From Bryopsis sp. KO-2023 (Eukaryota; Chlorophyta; Ulvophyceae; Bryopsidales; Bryopsidaceae), in the NCBI GenBank assembly GCA_030272585.1, contig BSYQ01000004.1:4960001-5024000 (forward strand): a DNA stretch of 64,000 nt, read 5' to 3'. Of the stretch, positions 34,901 to 47,025 are shown piece after piece. The notes beneath the pieces were generated by a model, which was not told where the DNA came from, made no database searches, and was given only the letters and a program-made list of their open reading frames with translations. Within the stretch, counting starts at the first letter, position 1. Each line of letters starts with the position of its first letter. Both the position numbers and the translations under genes were made by a program.

Positions 34901-35644
34901 GTGACCCCTTTTTTTTGTTTCATTCATATGTGTCATTTTGTCTAGAAAAAGTTTTTTTTTTCCGTTTTTTTTCGCCTTTTCAAATTATAATCTTTCTTCG
35001 AGTTTTGTTTTTCGCTTGTTTTTTTTTTTTTTTTTCAAAAGTCATGTGGGATTTGCACATGTCTTGGTTTCATCCTTTTTTTTTTTTTTTGCTTTTAATT
35101 CTCATGATAAAGAGAACTCCAGTTTGGACGGCTGAGTATGTTTGACAGAAAAAGAGAAAAAGAGCACATTATTGACAGAACGAAAAAAGAGTGAGAGAAA
35201 GAGTGAGAGAAAGAGTGAGTGTGAAAGAAAAAAAAATTAACAAAGAGGGAGAAAATTAAAAGAGAAACGAGAAACCCAAAAAAAAAAATGGTGGTGTGAA
35301 TGTAGTTGCAAATTGTAATTTCGTTTGTGCCAAGCGTGGTTTTGTTTTTCGTTTGTTGTTGTTTTTTACGTTCAGGGGGGCTGGGTGGATTTTCGGCGCC
35401 CCACACTCATCACCAACATCATATCATTGAAAGTAACCCTGCTCTTTCGAGTGTTGATTCTGGAAGTCCAAACGCTCCAATTCACGATGGCCAGATGTTC
35501 GATTATCAACACGACGGCCAAACGAATCCTTGTTTCATGATGACTACGCAAATGACTAAAACCGTGGATTCTCAAACTACGAATATGTATAGAATCAACT
35601 CTGGAGGCGAGCACACCATCGGGTATCAAAACACGGCGGGGTGA
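31925..35644 (+). CDS. Receptor-like protein kinase (TKL/tyrosine-kinase-like)
   Basis: Four exons, 31925-32033, 32251-34251, 34497-34586 and 35376-35644, all joined in phase 1, encode 822 residues. The first exon is a 36-residue lead; a hydrophobic stretch LVLCAICVLFLAPTSLG follows and probably acts as signal peptide or anchor. The ectodomain of about 215 residues has scattered cysteines and no recognised fold. One transmembrane helix (LIILSATFLAVIGLVILAAV) lies near residue 280. The kinase domain shows GRGSFGKVYKG, VAIKTI, HGDLKAENVLL, DFGLSRF, THMPPELL and DMYSFGVLLWELLTG, so catalytic Lys, Asp and DFG are present; HRD is HGD. An insert of about 70 residues lies between the alpha-C region and the hinge (IVLEYCDRGSL). 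The tail is Q-, T- and H-rich. Membrane signalling is inferred; the ligand is unknown. Confidence 0.87.
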
Positions 35645-38600
35645 AAAAAAAAAAGAGAAGGAAGAAGAAAGGGAAAAAAGGGAAAAAAAATATATTGAGA
35701 GTGAGAGTGAGTGAGAGATACTTTTTGAAAAAAAAAAAAGCAAGGAAAGGAACCTTGAAGAAAGAAGGGGGAAAAAAAATGGAAAGAAAGGAAGAGAAAA
35801 GAATTTCTTTTTAAAAAAAAACTTAATTTCGATATATATAGAAGAGGGGAAGAGAGCGAAGGAACTGCAAGAAAAAAAACAGAGAGGAAAAAAAAAAAGA
35901 AAGAGAAAAAAAAAAGCGACAATGAAAAAGATAAGATGGATGTTGAAACAAACAAAAAACCTCCAAAGAAAAAAAAAAAAAAATTGTGACGGAAAAGACT
36001 AAAAAAAAAAAGAAAGGAACTGAACAGCATCAGCTGAAGCAAAAAGCAAAACAAACAAGAAAAAAAAAAAGAAATGGAAATGGTAGGAAAATCGTTTTTT
36101 GGATCCATATCCTCTTGTGTATGATTTTTCCCTTGGTGTTCTATATTCCATGAACGACAGGTTGACCAAAAAAAAAGGAGGTGGGCGAGTGAAAATGGGG
36201 AAAATGCTTGACGTTGTGGGTGAGGGGGGAATTTTGTGGAAAGTGGGGGGAGGGGAGGGGGGTTGGGAAAGGGAAAGGGAGGGGCGAAAAAAAAAAAAAA
36301 AAGAACCAAATATATGTATGTGTATTATGAGTGTACATATCTGGTGCACTTGTGTTTTTTTTCCGAGCAGGTTTGCGCTTGTGGAAGTTAATTGAGAGAT
36401 GTTTCAAATGGGGGGGGGGTTGGATTTCACAGCAGTTGTACCAAGTAATTTATTTAATCATGGATCGTTTCGATCGATCGAAAATTGGCAAGGAGTTACG
36501 ATTGCCTCTTTCCCCCCTCGAGAACAGTCTTTGTTTTTTGAGGGGGGCAAGTGGAGAGTATCGAATTTTTTTCTTATTTTCTTTTTGCTCCCTTGATTAG
36601 TTGGGGATGAGGGGGGGGGTGGGGGTGGGGGGAAGGGTTCAAGGTCATCGGTTGTTGTCGATGTGTTGCTATAGTTACTTTTTTTTGCTTGGTTTAAACG
36701 TAAATTTTTTCGTTGCAGATGTTTGCCTTCCCCATTTTTTCTTTTCTTGTTTCGATGCCCTGTGCTTGATTAAAAAAAAATGAATTCTGTGAACCACAGC
36801 AAATCACCTGAAAAAATGAATCAATGGAAAATATCTTATATTGAATTGTCAAGGATATGCTAAGCAGGGCTATATTTTTTTTTTGTTTTTGTCCATGATC
36901 CTCCTGCATCCAGAAAAGTGCTGGTTGGGAAAAAAAACACTGGGCAGAAAATGCATGTGTGGAATTTCTGGCAATGTATTCCCCCAAGTACACATTTCCA
37001 TTCAAAAAAACCCACCCTTCCACCTTCTCTATCAGAAGAGTAACCACCTTTTCCATTTTCTTAAAAGACAGTATGAAGTTGATTGTAAGATGATGTGGCA
37101 AAGAACACAGAGGACACCAAATTCCCGGCGATATATATTACAATCTTTCACAACACCATCCCCTTTATTCTCACAGTCACAACATTCGAGTTAACATTCA
37201 GGCCTAATCCCCAACCAACCGTAGTCTAACGTAAAACATCAAACAATTCAACCAGATCAAATCCCAATCTTTCCCCTTTCATCTCCAGTCGTCATTTCTA
37301 TTGGCGTCCAGATCCTCCTCTGTACATCGTCACATGCATTTTTCCAATTCAAATCCGAATTTGCACCAACAAGGGTCAGCATTTCCATTACCCTGCTCAG
37401 CGAGGTCCTCCAGATTCATCGACTTAACCAAACCTTTGTGCCATTTTGATTAGTAGCATTTTTCAGCGCTTTCTGGGTCAACAATGGGTTTGAAGTCGTC
37501 AGATCCCTGTGGGTGATTCTCAAATATTTGCTGCTCTGTGTGGAACCTCACACAAATTTTGGAAGCGGCTCCCAGGGTAGTTCATCGATCCTCTGGCCTT
37601 TCCACCTCGACTGCTCAACCAATTATCAAGAGTATGCCAACATGCGGATTCACGCAGGCAAATAAGTTCGATTTTTTTTGGAGGCTACTTCATGTAAGCA
37701 ATCAAAAAGAGGAGAGGGAAAGGGAGGGGGGGGGGGGGCACCTTTATTTCGCATGAGGGTGGCGTTTCAGCCATCCACTTTCAGTTTTATCAGTTTTTCC
37801 AGAGCGGCACCCTTTCTCACGCCATCCAGATAAACCTAGTGGGAAATCAAGGCTTTGGGGTCCAGAGGGAGGTGCTTCCAAGCTCTGGAAAGTGGCAGAG
37901 CTCACGTTCATGAACAGACATTCATTGATCCGTCCAACCTGTGGGCTGATGAAATTGACAGTTGAGGTGACGTCCCAAGCGTTCAGTGATGGGATTGATT
38001 GGTTTGTGAGGGATGATGTTCTTGGATGCTTTACAACTCCAGTATTTGGGTGGCGCAAAAGCTGTCCAGTTCCACCCCTACCTGGTGGATTGGATAGATT
38101 CGTTCGCGTGAGACGCTTGCTGACATTTCCTGCCAGCCAGCCACCACCCAGCAGCCCTTTCACATTCATTGAACCAACAGGACTAGAAATCAAGGGACTG
38201 GGCCCCTTGTCCACATACACATGGATTTCCAACGATCTCGAGCCGTCCCCACAGAGGCGGCTCCCCTTCTTTGCAACAGGACCAAGAAGGACGCTCGTGA
38301 GGTTCGTCGACCAGCTTCTCTCATTCTCGACTCCAAATTTGCCATCAACTAGACATAGTCCTGATGCTGTGGTTTATGATCGACTGTCGGTTGACTTTGG
38401 ACACCCGCCGGGTGATCGCAGGCCTCTCTAGTCTTCCAGACATGCTGCAAGCTATGTCTGGGGTGCCCAATGCCGTTCAGGATCAGTGGGAAGATGTGCT
38501 ACGCAGGTTGTTCATGAGCCTCCACAGTGCTGCCCTTCAATCAGGCCACGTGCGGGGATTGACGGGAACTCCCACAAGTGCATTCGGATCTGGCAATCCA

Positions 38601-38859
38601 AACAGGAAGGATCAGGCCAGTCTCCTTTTGGGCAACCCAACCTGCCGTAGTCAGGTTATCCAGAGTGCCATACCGAGGGCTAGCTCATGCCTATCACCAG
38701 GGTCTGAGAACAGGGAGCATCAGCAATAGTAAAACTGCACCCAACAGGTGAACACAGCAATTCGATACAGAAAATTGAGTGATCGAGAATTAGCATGCTC
38801 TTGCAGGGAAAGAGAGAATATTCTCTATTTTTAAGGATATCCTCATTTGCCCATGTAGG
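35645..38859. other. Low-complexity region, then uncertain coding-like sequence
   Basis: From 35645 to about 37200 there are A-, AG- and G-runs and no credible gene. Between about 37890 and 38730 frames are open on both strands; the plus frame at 38420-38600 (SLPDMLQAMSGVPNAVQDQ then WEDVLRRLFMSLHSAALQ) looks protein-like after an acceptor at 38420, and could be an upstream exon of the PPR-like gene, but I cannot join it. Confidence 0.35.
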
Positions 38860-40031
38860 GTCTGCTGCATCTCTCTGTTGGAGCTATCCCACCTCAGTGG
38901 TTGAAAGCATTGAAGCTGTTGGAGAATTCAGTGGTGAATTCTGCCCTGACACCGTGTTGTACAGCACGGTCATGAAGCTTTGCGGCAATGCACAACGGGA
39001 GCATATCGCCTTCCATGCAAGGAGAACACACTTTTTAGCTTCTTGACAGATTTGAGAAATGTTGGTGGACGGATGATGAAAGCTGTTCACTCTCCTTGAT
39101 GTGAATATGTGCACCAAAGCACCATCAGGATCGATTGCTGAACTTTAATCGCAGTGGCAAGCGATGCCCAAAGTGTATATGACCGGGTGATCGAGGTCTG
39201 GGGATGGCTGCAGCATTCTGATCTGGACGCTGAAAATCACCTGTGCCAATGCTTTTTTGTCCGCTTTGGAAAAAGAGGTGAGGCCAGCATGATGAAACCA
39301 AAAGATTTATTCCACACAGAATAAATAGTGTATTTTGTTTTAAGTATGTGACAGCCCCACCTGCTCTCCCACCATTTTGTCTGATTGAGCAATTTCGCGG
39401 TGTAGGTGGTGTTTGCGTTTTGAGGGCATGTTTTTTGTCTGCAGCTTGTCCTTCTGTTGTGACATTCTCTCAGTGCCTATGGCCTATGGGAGATTGGGTG
39501 AAGTCGATAGAGGTCGTGCAACATCTTATTCAAAATGCTTCGCACATCCAACCAACTCTGGCCACTTTCAACCAGGTGTGTGACTTGAAAAAATTAAATA
39601 AATGCACAATGAACGAGTGGCACAGAGATTTTTATGTTTTGAGGTCAGTGTCAGGTTTTCCTCCTAAAAGAGAGAATTTGGGACCGTACACTTTTATTTT
39701 TTTAAATGGTTTTGAAGCACCCGTGCATCTGGTTTTTTGAGGAACAAACTAGCCGAGCCCATTGTGTTTTCGATCACAAATGTATGGGCACCAGTTGTCT
39801 CATTTCCTTACGTGGATTATATCTGCAATGCTTTTGATCGAGCTTCTGAATTTTCCAAGGGACCTGAGCATTAAATGTTCGAGATGCATCCTTTGAATGT
39901 TTTTTTTTTTCCCTTGTTTCCAATTGCAGTTGCAGGTCCTCCTGTCGAGATACCGGTTGAACCCAAGCAAACGGGCGGAGGTGAAACTCCCGCGGATGGT
40001 CCCCTGGAGCCTCAATCAGGTCAATGGGTGA
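38860..40031 (+). CDS. PPR-like protein, partial or decaying gene
   Basis: Well-joined exons are 39155-39277, 39445-39575 and 39930-40031 (phase 1, then phase 0, to TGA at 40029-40031). They carry PPR-like helical pairs: AQSVYDRVIEVWGWLQHSDL with FVRFGKRG, then CPSVVTFSQCLWPMGDWVKS and IEVVQHLIQNASHIQPTLAT. Upstream, 38861-39045 contains another PPR-like piece, CPDTVLYSTVMKLCGNAQRE, but its helix A reads best in another frame (PPQWLKALKLLE) and no donor leads on in phase. PPR proteins bind organellar RNA in plants and algae. The start is not found; a further frame at 40098-40319 may be the real C terminus if the donor at 40020 is used. Moderate for the family, low for the gene model. Confidence 0.5.
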
Positions 40032-40097
40032 CTCGCGGAGTTCAGGGGAGGCCTTACCCCTGATTTTATTCCTCCACTGCTGAAGACAAACTCACTG

Positions 40098-40319
40098 GTG
40101 GCCAGAAGCTCCAGCCTTAGGCTCCTCAAGAAGGAGGCGATGGATATGCTGGGGGCTCAAATGAGGGACGAGGCTTTGTTGAAGAAAATGTCCAGTTCAG
40201 TGTTGATGGAGTTTGTGAATTCGCTGCTGAGGGGTCTGTCGATAGCTCAGGACAATTCTTTGCTGCAGTGGGGGAGAATTTGTCGATCTCAACGCCCACG
40301 GTGGTGGCAGCTCGAATGA
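40098..40319 (+). CDS. Possible C-terminal exon of the PPR-like gene
   Basis: The frame reads SSSLRLLKKEAMDMLGAQMR, then FVNSLLRGLSIAQDNSLLQW and stops at 40317-40319. It is amphipathic-helical, fits a PPR-type C terminus, and starts 78 bp after a potential donor at 40020, too close for a confident intron. No independent family is recognised. Confidence 0.3.
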   Translation: MARSSSLRLLKKEAMDMLGAQMRDEALLKKMSSSVLMEFVNSLLRGLSIAQDNSLLQWGRICRSQRPRWWQLE

Positions 40320-40740
40320 GTAGGGATGTTTCTGCCGCTCTATCTGGAAATAATCATTAAGAATAGAAAGGGGGAGTTGGTAGGGATAGTGTGTGTGGAA
40401 ATTTTGGAAAGCCGAGTGGATTAAATAGGTGAAATGGGTGTGCATGGTATTGTGGCAGGGATGGTCAAAAGAAAAACACTGGAACTTTTTTCTTTTTGAT
40501 GGGCTCTAGTGGTCAGGACAGGGGGGGCAATAGGTTGATGGACTGAAAAATTTTATTGTGAAACCCAATTTTTTTAATTTGCCTTTTTTTTCTCTCTTGT
40601 GCTCTGTCCTTTGTCCCAGCCTGTTGACAGCTATCCACCGAACTCAGGATGTTCAGTCCTGTGTTTATTCACCCAAAGGTCAAATTGATGTGACGTCCTA
40701 TAGTCGCGTTTCTGGCATCCACAGCACAGCATACGAAATC

Positions 40741-40834
40741 GTCGCCGACCATTTTCACGCCCTTCGCCCTTTCGCCGACCATTTTCACGTCCTTCGCCCT
40801 TCGCCCTTTCGCCCTTTTGCCCTTTTGTTTTCTG
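40741..40834 (+). repeat. Short-period repeat before a start codon
   Basis: TCGCCGACCATTTTCACG is present twice and CGCCCTTT/CGCCCTTC units several times, ending six to ten bases before the ATG at 40841. It probably forms the leader or promoter of the small membrane-protein gene. Confidence 0.7.
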
Positions 40835-40840
40835 TGTGCC

Positions 40841-42104
40841 ATGGATAACCGACGCTCGAGTTCGAGGAAGAGAGCGGAGGAAATTGGGTGGGTAAAAAAA
40901 AAAACTTCTCTTTTGCGAATTTGAAAAGGACAGTTGAGAAAGGTGAAGGTGGTCCTTTTTTTCAAGGAATTTTTTTTTTTGGCTGTGGACCATTGGAAAT
41001 CCAAAACATTGAATAAGGTTGAGTGGAGCGTTTCTGTTATTGGACTTTTGTTTCACAAGTTTTGAAACTAATCAAAAATTTTCAAATCGAAAATTTTAAA
41101 ATCAAATAATGAGTTTATCATGGACTGCCCTTGTAACACTTTATTGCTGAAAATTGTTTGTGGGGCTGAATTTTGAGATAGTGCTAAAGTCTTTATTGCA
41201 CACTACTTTTAGTGATTGATTTTGCCCATTTTTTTTCCCCCTGAAAAATAAATCCAAAGGAGGGAGAAAATCCCACCCAAAAAAAAAAAACTGGCGAATG
41301 TGTTAGTCCATTTGGTGAATGTTTGGTTGTGTGTGCAGAGATGTTTTTCTGGCCATGGCTCTGGTGGCGCTTCTGTTGGGGGCCATGTATTTTTGGCTTT
41401 GTGTGTTCCTGGCCATGCAGCCAGCCCCTCCTCCCGATGTCCCGACTTACCCGGAGCTCGCTCGATACTACGCACGCCCGGTAAGTTTTTTTGCTATCGT
41501 TTTTTTTTCTTTTTTTCTTAGAATACAAATATGAACATCTATACGAGGTGACTTATAAAAAAAAACTGGATGTCAAGAAAAAGGGAGAAAAAAAAAATGA
41601 AATCTGAATTGAGACTAAAGAATGGAAAAAGGAGGGAAAAAAGGAATTAAAAAAAGTTATTCGGGTCCTCTTTCTACCATCCCTTGCAATCCTGATCACC
41701 ATTTTTCAGCAGTCTAACTTCAAGTCGAATCAGTTAATGCATTTTCATTTGAAGAACTTCTGGTTTAGAATAAGAAAAGAAAAAAAATCTGTCACATAAA
41801 AACTTCAATTTTTTTGCAGACTTGTGACGCCCCGATCGCTGCCATGTCTGACTCCACCGAGACCGAGCCTGAGCCCCTGCCCCAGCCTGAGCCCGAGAAG
41901 TCCTTCCGCCAGAGTTGCCTGAGGTACATGGTCGATGTGCTGATCGTGTTCATCGGGCGTTTCCTGTTCCGGTCGATCTTCGCCTTTGCCACCACCAGCC
42001 CCACCATCATCAATATCGCCATTGCCGCTGTCGATAAATCCACTGCAGCCACCATCTGGATTTGTCTACGGATTCGGCGGTTGGCGGGGCTTAGGCCCAT
42101 ATAA
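40841..42104 (+). CDS. Small membrane protein of unknown function
   Basis: Exons 40841-40887, 41339-41480 and 41820-42104 join in phase 2 and then phase 0 (donors GG/GTGGGT and CCCG/GTAAGT, acceptors GTGTGCAG and TTTTTGCAG), giving 157 residues. The N terminus is basic (MDNRRSSSRKRAEE). A first hydrophobic segment MALVALLLGAMYFWLCVFLA is followed by a proline-rich stretch (PAPPPDVPTYPELARYY), an acidic linker (STETEPEPLPQPEPEKS) and a second hydrophobic segment including VDVLIVFIGRFLF and IINIAIAAV. The C terminus is basic. No family is recognised. The stop codon is followed directly by an A run and the minisatellite, so the 3' untranslated region would lie in repeat DNA. Confidence 0.65.
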
Positions 42105-45100
42105 AAAAAAAAAAAAAAAAACCAGGGGGAGGGGGGGGGGGGGGGGAGTTGGGAAAAAAAAAGAAAATCAGGGTAAAACAAAAAGAAATACCATCTTGTT
42201 ATGGTATAGGGAGTTTGTGAAAGGTCTGGATGTTTGTATTTTGGGGTGGGAATTATCTAAAAAAAAAAAAAGAAAATCAGGGTAAAACAAAAAGAAATAC
42301 CATCTTGTTATGGTATAGGGAGTTTGTGAAAGGTCTGGATGTTTGTATTTGGGGGTGGGAATTATCTATAAAAAAAAAGAAAAGAAAATCAGGGTAAAAC
42401 AAAAAGAAATACCATCTTGTTATGGTATGGGGAGTTTGTGAATGGTCTGGATGTTTGTATTTGGGGGTGGGAATTATCTAAAAAAAAAAAAAAAGAAAAT
42501 CAGGGTAAAACAAAAAGAAATACCATCTTGTTATGGTATAGGGAGTTTGTGAATGGTCTGGATGTTTGTATTTGGGGGTGGGAATTATCTAAAAAAAAAA
42601 AAAAAGAAAATCAGGGTAAAACAAAAAGAAATACCATCTTGTTATGGTATAGGGAGTTTGTGAATGGTCTGGATGTTTGTATTTGGGGGTGGGAATTATC
42701 TAAAAAAAAAAAAAAAGAAAATCAGGGTAAAACAAAAAGAAATACCATCTTGTTATGGTATAGGGAGTTTGTGAATGGTCTGGATGTTTGTATTTGGGGG
42801 TGGGAATTAACTAAAAAAAAAAAAAAAGAAAATCAGGGTAAAACAAAAAGAAATACCATCTTGTTATGGTATAGGGAGTTTGTGAATGGTCTGGATGTTT
42901 GTATTTGGGGGTGGGAATTATCTAAAAAAAAAAAAAAGAAAATCAGGGTAAAACAAAAAGAAATACCATCTTGTTATGGTATGGGGAGTTTGTGAATGGT
43001 CTGGATGTTTGTATTTGGGGGTGGGAATTATCTATAAAAAAAAAAAAGAAAATTAGGGTAAAACAAAAAGAAATACCATCTTGTTATGGTATAGGGAGTT
43101 TGTGAAAGGTCTCGATGTTTGTATTTGGGGTGGGAATTATCTAAAAAAAAAAAAAAAAGAAAATCAGGGTAAAACAAAAAGAAATACCATCTTGTTATGG
43201 TATAGGGAGTTTGTGAAAGGTCTGGATGTTTGTATTTGGGGTGGGAATTATCTAAAAAAAACAAAAAAAAGAAAATTAGGGTAAAACAAAAAGAAATACC
43301 ATCTTGTTATGGTATAGGGAGTTTGTGAAAGGTCTGGATGTTTGTATTTGGGGTGGGAATTATCTAAAAAAAAAAAAAAAAAGAAAATCAGGGTAAAACA
43401 AAAAGAAATACCATCTTGTTATGGTATAGGGAGTTTGTGAATGGTCTGGATGTTTGTATTTGGGGGTGGGAATTATCTAAAAAAAAAAAAAAGAAAATCA
43501 GGGTAAAACAAAAAGAAATACCATCTTGTTATGGTATGGGGAGTTTGTGAATGGTCTGGATGTTTGTATTTGGGGGTGGGAATTATCTATAAAAAAAAAA
43601 AAGAAAATTAGGGTAAAACAAAAAGAAATACCATCTTGTTATGGTATAGGGAGTTTGTGAAAGGTCTGGATGTTTGTATTTGGGGGTGGGAATTATCTAT
43701 AAAAAAAAAGAAAAGAAAATCAGGGTAAAACAAAAAGAAATACCATCTTGTTATGGTATGGGGAGTTTGTGAATGGTCTGGATGTTTGTATTTGGGGGTG
43801 GGAATTATCTAAAAAAAAAAAAAAAGAAAATCAGGGTAAAACAAAAAGAAATACCATCTTGTTATGGTATAGGGAGTTTGTGAATGGTCTGGATGTTTGT
43901 ATTTGGGGGTGGGAATTATCTAAAAAAAAAAAAAAAGAAAATCAGGGTAAAACAAAAAGAAATACCATCTTGTTATGGTATAGGGAGTTTGTGAATGGTC
44001 TGGATGTTTGTATTTGGGGGTGGGAATTATCTAAAAAAAAAAAAAAAGAAAATCAGGGTAAAACAAAAAGAAATACCATCTTGTTATGGTATAGGGAGTT
44101 TGTGAATGGTCTGGATGTTTGTATTTGGGGGTGGGAATTATCTAAAAAAAAAAAAAAGAAAATCAGGGTAAAACAAAAAGAAATACCATCTTGTTATGGT
44201 ATGGGGAGTTTGTGAATGGTCTGGATGTTTGTATTTGGGGGTGGGAATTATCTATAAAAAAAAAAAAGAAAATTAGGGTAAAACAAAAAGAAATACCATC
44301 TTGTTATGGTATAGGGAGTTTGTGAAAGGTCTCGATGTTTGTATTTGGGGTGGGAATTATCTAAAAAAAAAAAAAAAAGAAAATCAGGGTAAAACAAAAA
44401 GAAATACCATCTTGTTATGGTATAGGGAGTTTGTGAAAGGTCTGGATGTTTGTATTTGGGGTGGGAATTATCTAAAAAAAAAAAAAAAAGAAAATTAGGG
44501 TAAAACAAAAAGAAATACCATCTTGTTATGGTATAGGGAGTTTGTGAAAGGTCTGGATGTTTGTATTTGGGGTGGGAATTATCTAAAAAAAAAAAAAAAA
44601 GAAAATCAGGGTAAAACAAAAAGAAATACCATCTTGTTATGGTATAGGGAGTTTGTGAAAGGTCTGGATGTTTGTATTTTGGGGTGGGAATTATCTAAAA
44701 AAAAAAAAAGAAAATCAGGGTAAAACAAAAAGAAATACCATCTTGTTATGGTATAGGGAGTTTGTGAAAGGTCTGGATGTTTGTATTTGGGGGTGGGAAT
44801 TATCTATAAAAAAAAAGAAAAGAAAATCAGGGTAAAACAAAAAGAAATACCATCTTGTTATGGTATGGGGAGTTTGTGAATGGTCTGGATGTTTGTATTT
44901 GGGGGTGGGAATTATCTAAAAAAAAAAAAAAAGAAAATCAGGGTAAAACAAAAAGAAATACCATCTTGTTATGGTATAGGGAGTTTGTGAATGGTCTGGA
45001 TGTTTGTATTTGGGGGTGGGAATTATCTAAAAAAAAAAAAAAAGAAAATCAGGGTAAAACAAAAAGAAATACCATCTTGTTATGGTATAGGGAGTTTGTG

Positions 45101-46797
45101 AATGGTCTGGATGTTTGTATTTGGGGGTGGGAATTATCTAAAAAAAAAAAAAAAGAAAATCAGGGTAAAACAAAAAGAAATACCATCTTGTTATGGTATA
45201 GGGAGTTTGTGAATGGTCTGGATGTTTGTATTTGGGGGTGGGAATTATCTAAAAAAAAAAAAAAAGAAAATCAGGGTAAAACAAAAAGAAATACCATCTT
45301 GTTATGGTATAGGGAGTTTGTGAATGGTCTGGATGTTTGTATTTGGGGGTGGGAATTATCTAAAAAAAAAAAAAAGAAAATCAGGGTAAAACAAAAAGAA
45401 ATACCATCTTGTTATGGTATGGGGAGTTTGTGAATGGTCTGGATGTTTGTATTTGGGGGTGGGAATTATCTATAAAAAAAAAAAAGAAAATTAGGGTAAA
45501 ACAAAAAGAAATACCATCTTGTTATGGTATAGGGAGTTTGTGAAAGGTCTCGATGTTTGTATTTGGGGTGGGAATTATCTAAAAAAAAAAAAAAAAGAAA
45601 ATCAGGGTAAAACAAAAAGAAATACCATCTTGTTATGGTATAGGGAGTTTGTGAAAGGTCTGGATGTTTGTATTTGGGGTGGGAATTATCTAAAAAAAAA
45701 AAAAAAAGAAAATTAGGGTAAAACAAAAAGAAATACCATCTTGTTATGGTATAGGGAGTTTGTGAAAGGTCTGGATGTTTGTATTTGGGGTGGGAATTAT
45801 CTAAAAAAAAAAAAAAAAGAAAATCAGGGTAAAACAAAAAGAAATACCATCTTGTTATGGTATAGGGAGTTTGTGAATGGTCTGGATGTTTGTATTTGGG
45901 GGTGGGAATTATCTAAAAAAAAAAAAAAGAAAATCAGGGTAAAACAAAAAGAAATACCATCTTGTTATGGTATGGGGAGTTTGTGAATGGTCTGGATGTT
46001 TGTATTTGGGGGTGGGAATTATCTATAAAAAAAAAAAAGAAAATTAGGGTAAAACAAAAAGAAATACCATCTTGTTATGGTATAGGGAGTTTGTGAAAGG
46101 TCTCGATGTTTGTATTTGGGGTGGGAATTATCTAAAAAAAAAAAAAAAAGAAAATCAGGGTAAAACAAAAAGAAATACCATCTTGTTATGGTATAGGGAG
46201 TTTGTGAAAGGTCTGGATGTTTGTATTTGGGGTGGGAATTATCTAAAAAAAAAAAAAAAAGAAAATTAGGGTAAAACAAAAAGAAATACCATCTTGTTAT
46301 GGTATAGGGAGTTTGTGAAAGGTCTGGATGTTTGTATTTGGGGTGGGAATTATCTAAAAAAAAAAAAAAAAGAAAATCAGGGTAAAACAAAAAGAAATAC
46401 CATCTTGTTATGGTATAGGGAGTTTGTGAATGGTCTGGATGTTTGTATTTGGGGTGGGATTTATCTAAAAAAAAAAAAAAAAGAAAATCAGGGTAAAACA
46501 AAAAGAAATACCATCTTGTTATGGTATAGGGAGTTTGTAAATGGTCTGGATGTTTGTATTTGGGGTGGGATTTATCTAAAAAAAAAGAAAATCAGGGTAA
46601 AACAAAAAGAAATACCATCTTGTTATGGTATAGGGAGTTTGTGAAAGGTCTGGATGTTTGTATTTGGGGGTGGGCATTATCTATAAAAAAAAAAAAAAAA
46701 ATCAGGGTAAAACAAAAAGAAATACCATCTTGTTATGGTATAGGGAGTTTGTGAAAGGTCTGGATGTTTGTATTTGGGGGTGGGAATTATCTTTAAA
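42105..46797 (+). repeat. Minisatellite: 42 tandem copies of a ~111-bp unit
   Basis: The anchor CCATCTTGTT occurs 42 times from 42191 to 46725 at spacings of 109-112 bp (one of 104). A unit is a variable A run, GAAAATCAGGGTAAAACAAA, an ATACCATCTTGTTATGGTAT core, GGGAGTTTGTGAA, GGTCTGGATG and a TTTGGGGGTGGGAATTATCT end. Variants (ATAGGG or ATGGGG; GAAAGG or GAATGG; CTGGATG or CTCGATG; CAGGG or TAGGG; four or five G) recur in order: copies 1-13 match copies 23-35, a shift of 2438 bp, and copies 14-22 repeat most of the same order. Units of exactly 111 bp keep frame, so apparent 37-residue repeat proteins appear on both strands; these are not taken as genes. Confidence 0.97.
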
Positions 46798-46879
46798 AAA
46801 AAACAAAAAAAGTATGGACGGAAAAAAAAGAAAAAAAGAAAGAAAGAAAGGGCGTGTTCGTGAGGGAACAGAGGTGCAT

Positions 46880-47025
46880 ATTTTTATTCTTTATTTCTTA
46901 TTTTTTATTTCTTATTCTTTATTTCTTATTCTTTATTTCTTATTCTTTATTTCTCATTCTGTATTTCTTATTTTTTATTTCTTATTCCTTATTTCTTATT
47001 CTTCATTTCTTATTCTTTATTTATT
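46880..47025 (+). repeat. TTTATTTCTTATTC-type tandem repeat
   Basis: About ten degenerate units of 14-15 bp of the form ATTTCTTATTCTTT, with point changes. A strong strand asymmetry is visible (nearly all pyrimidine plus A on the plus strand). Confidence 0.85.

Noticed and set aside
42417-46754. Repeated 37-residue reading frames on both strands of the minisatellite
   Set aside because: They arise because 111 is a multiple of three; frames break where a unit is 109, 110 or 112 bp and appear equally on the opposite strand.
42105-46797. CRISPR-like array
   Set aside because: The host is eukaryotic and the units are contiguous near-identical repeats with no unique spacers.
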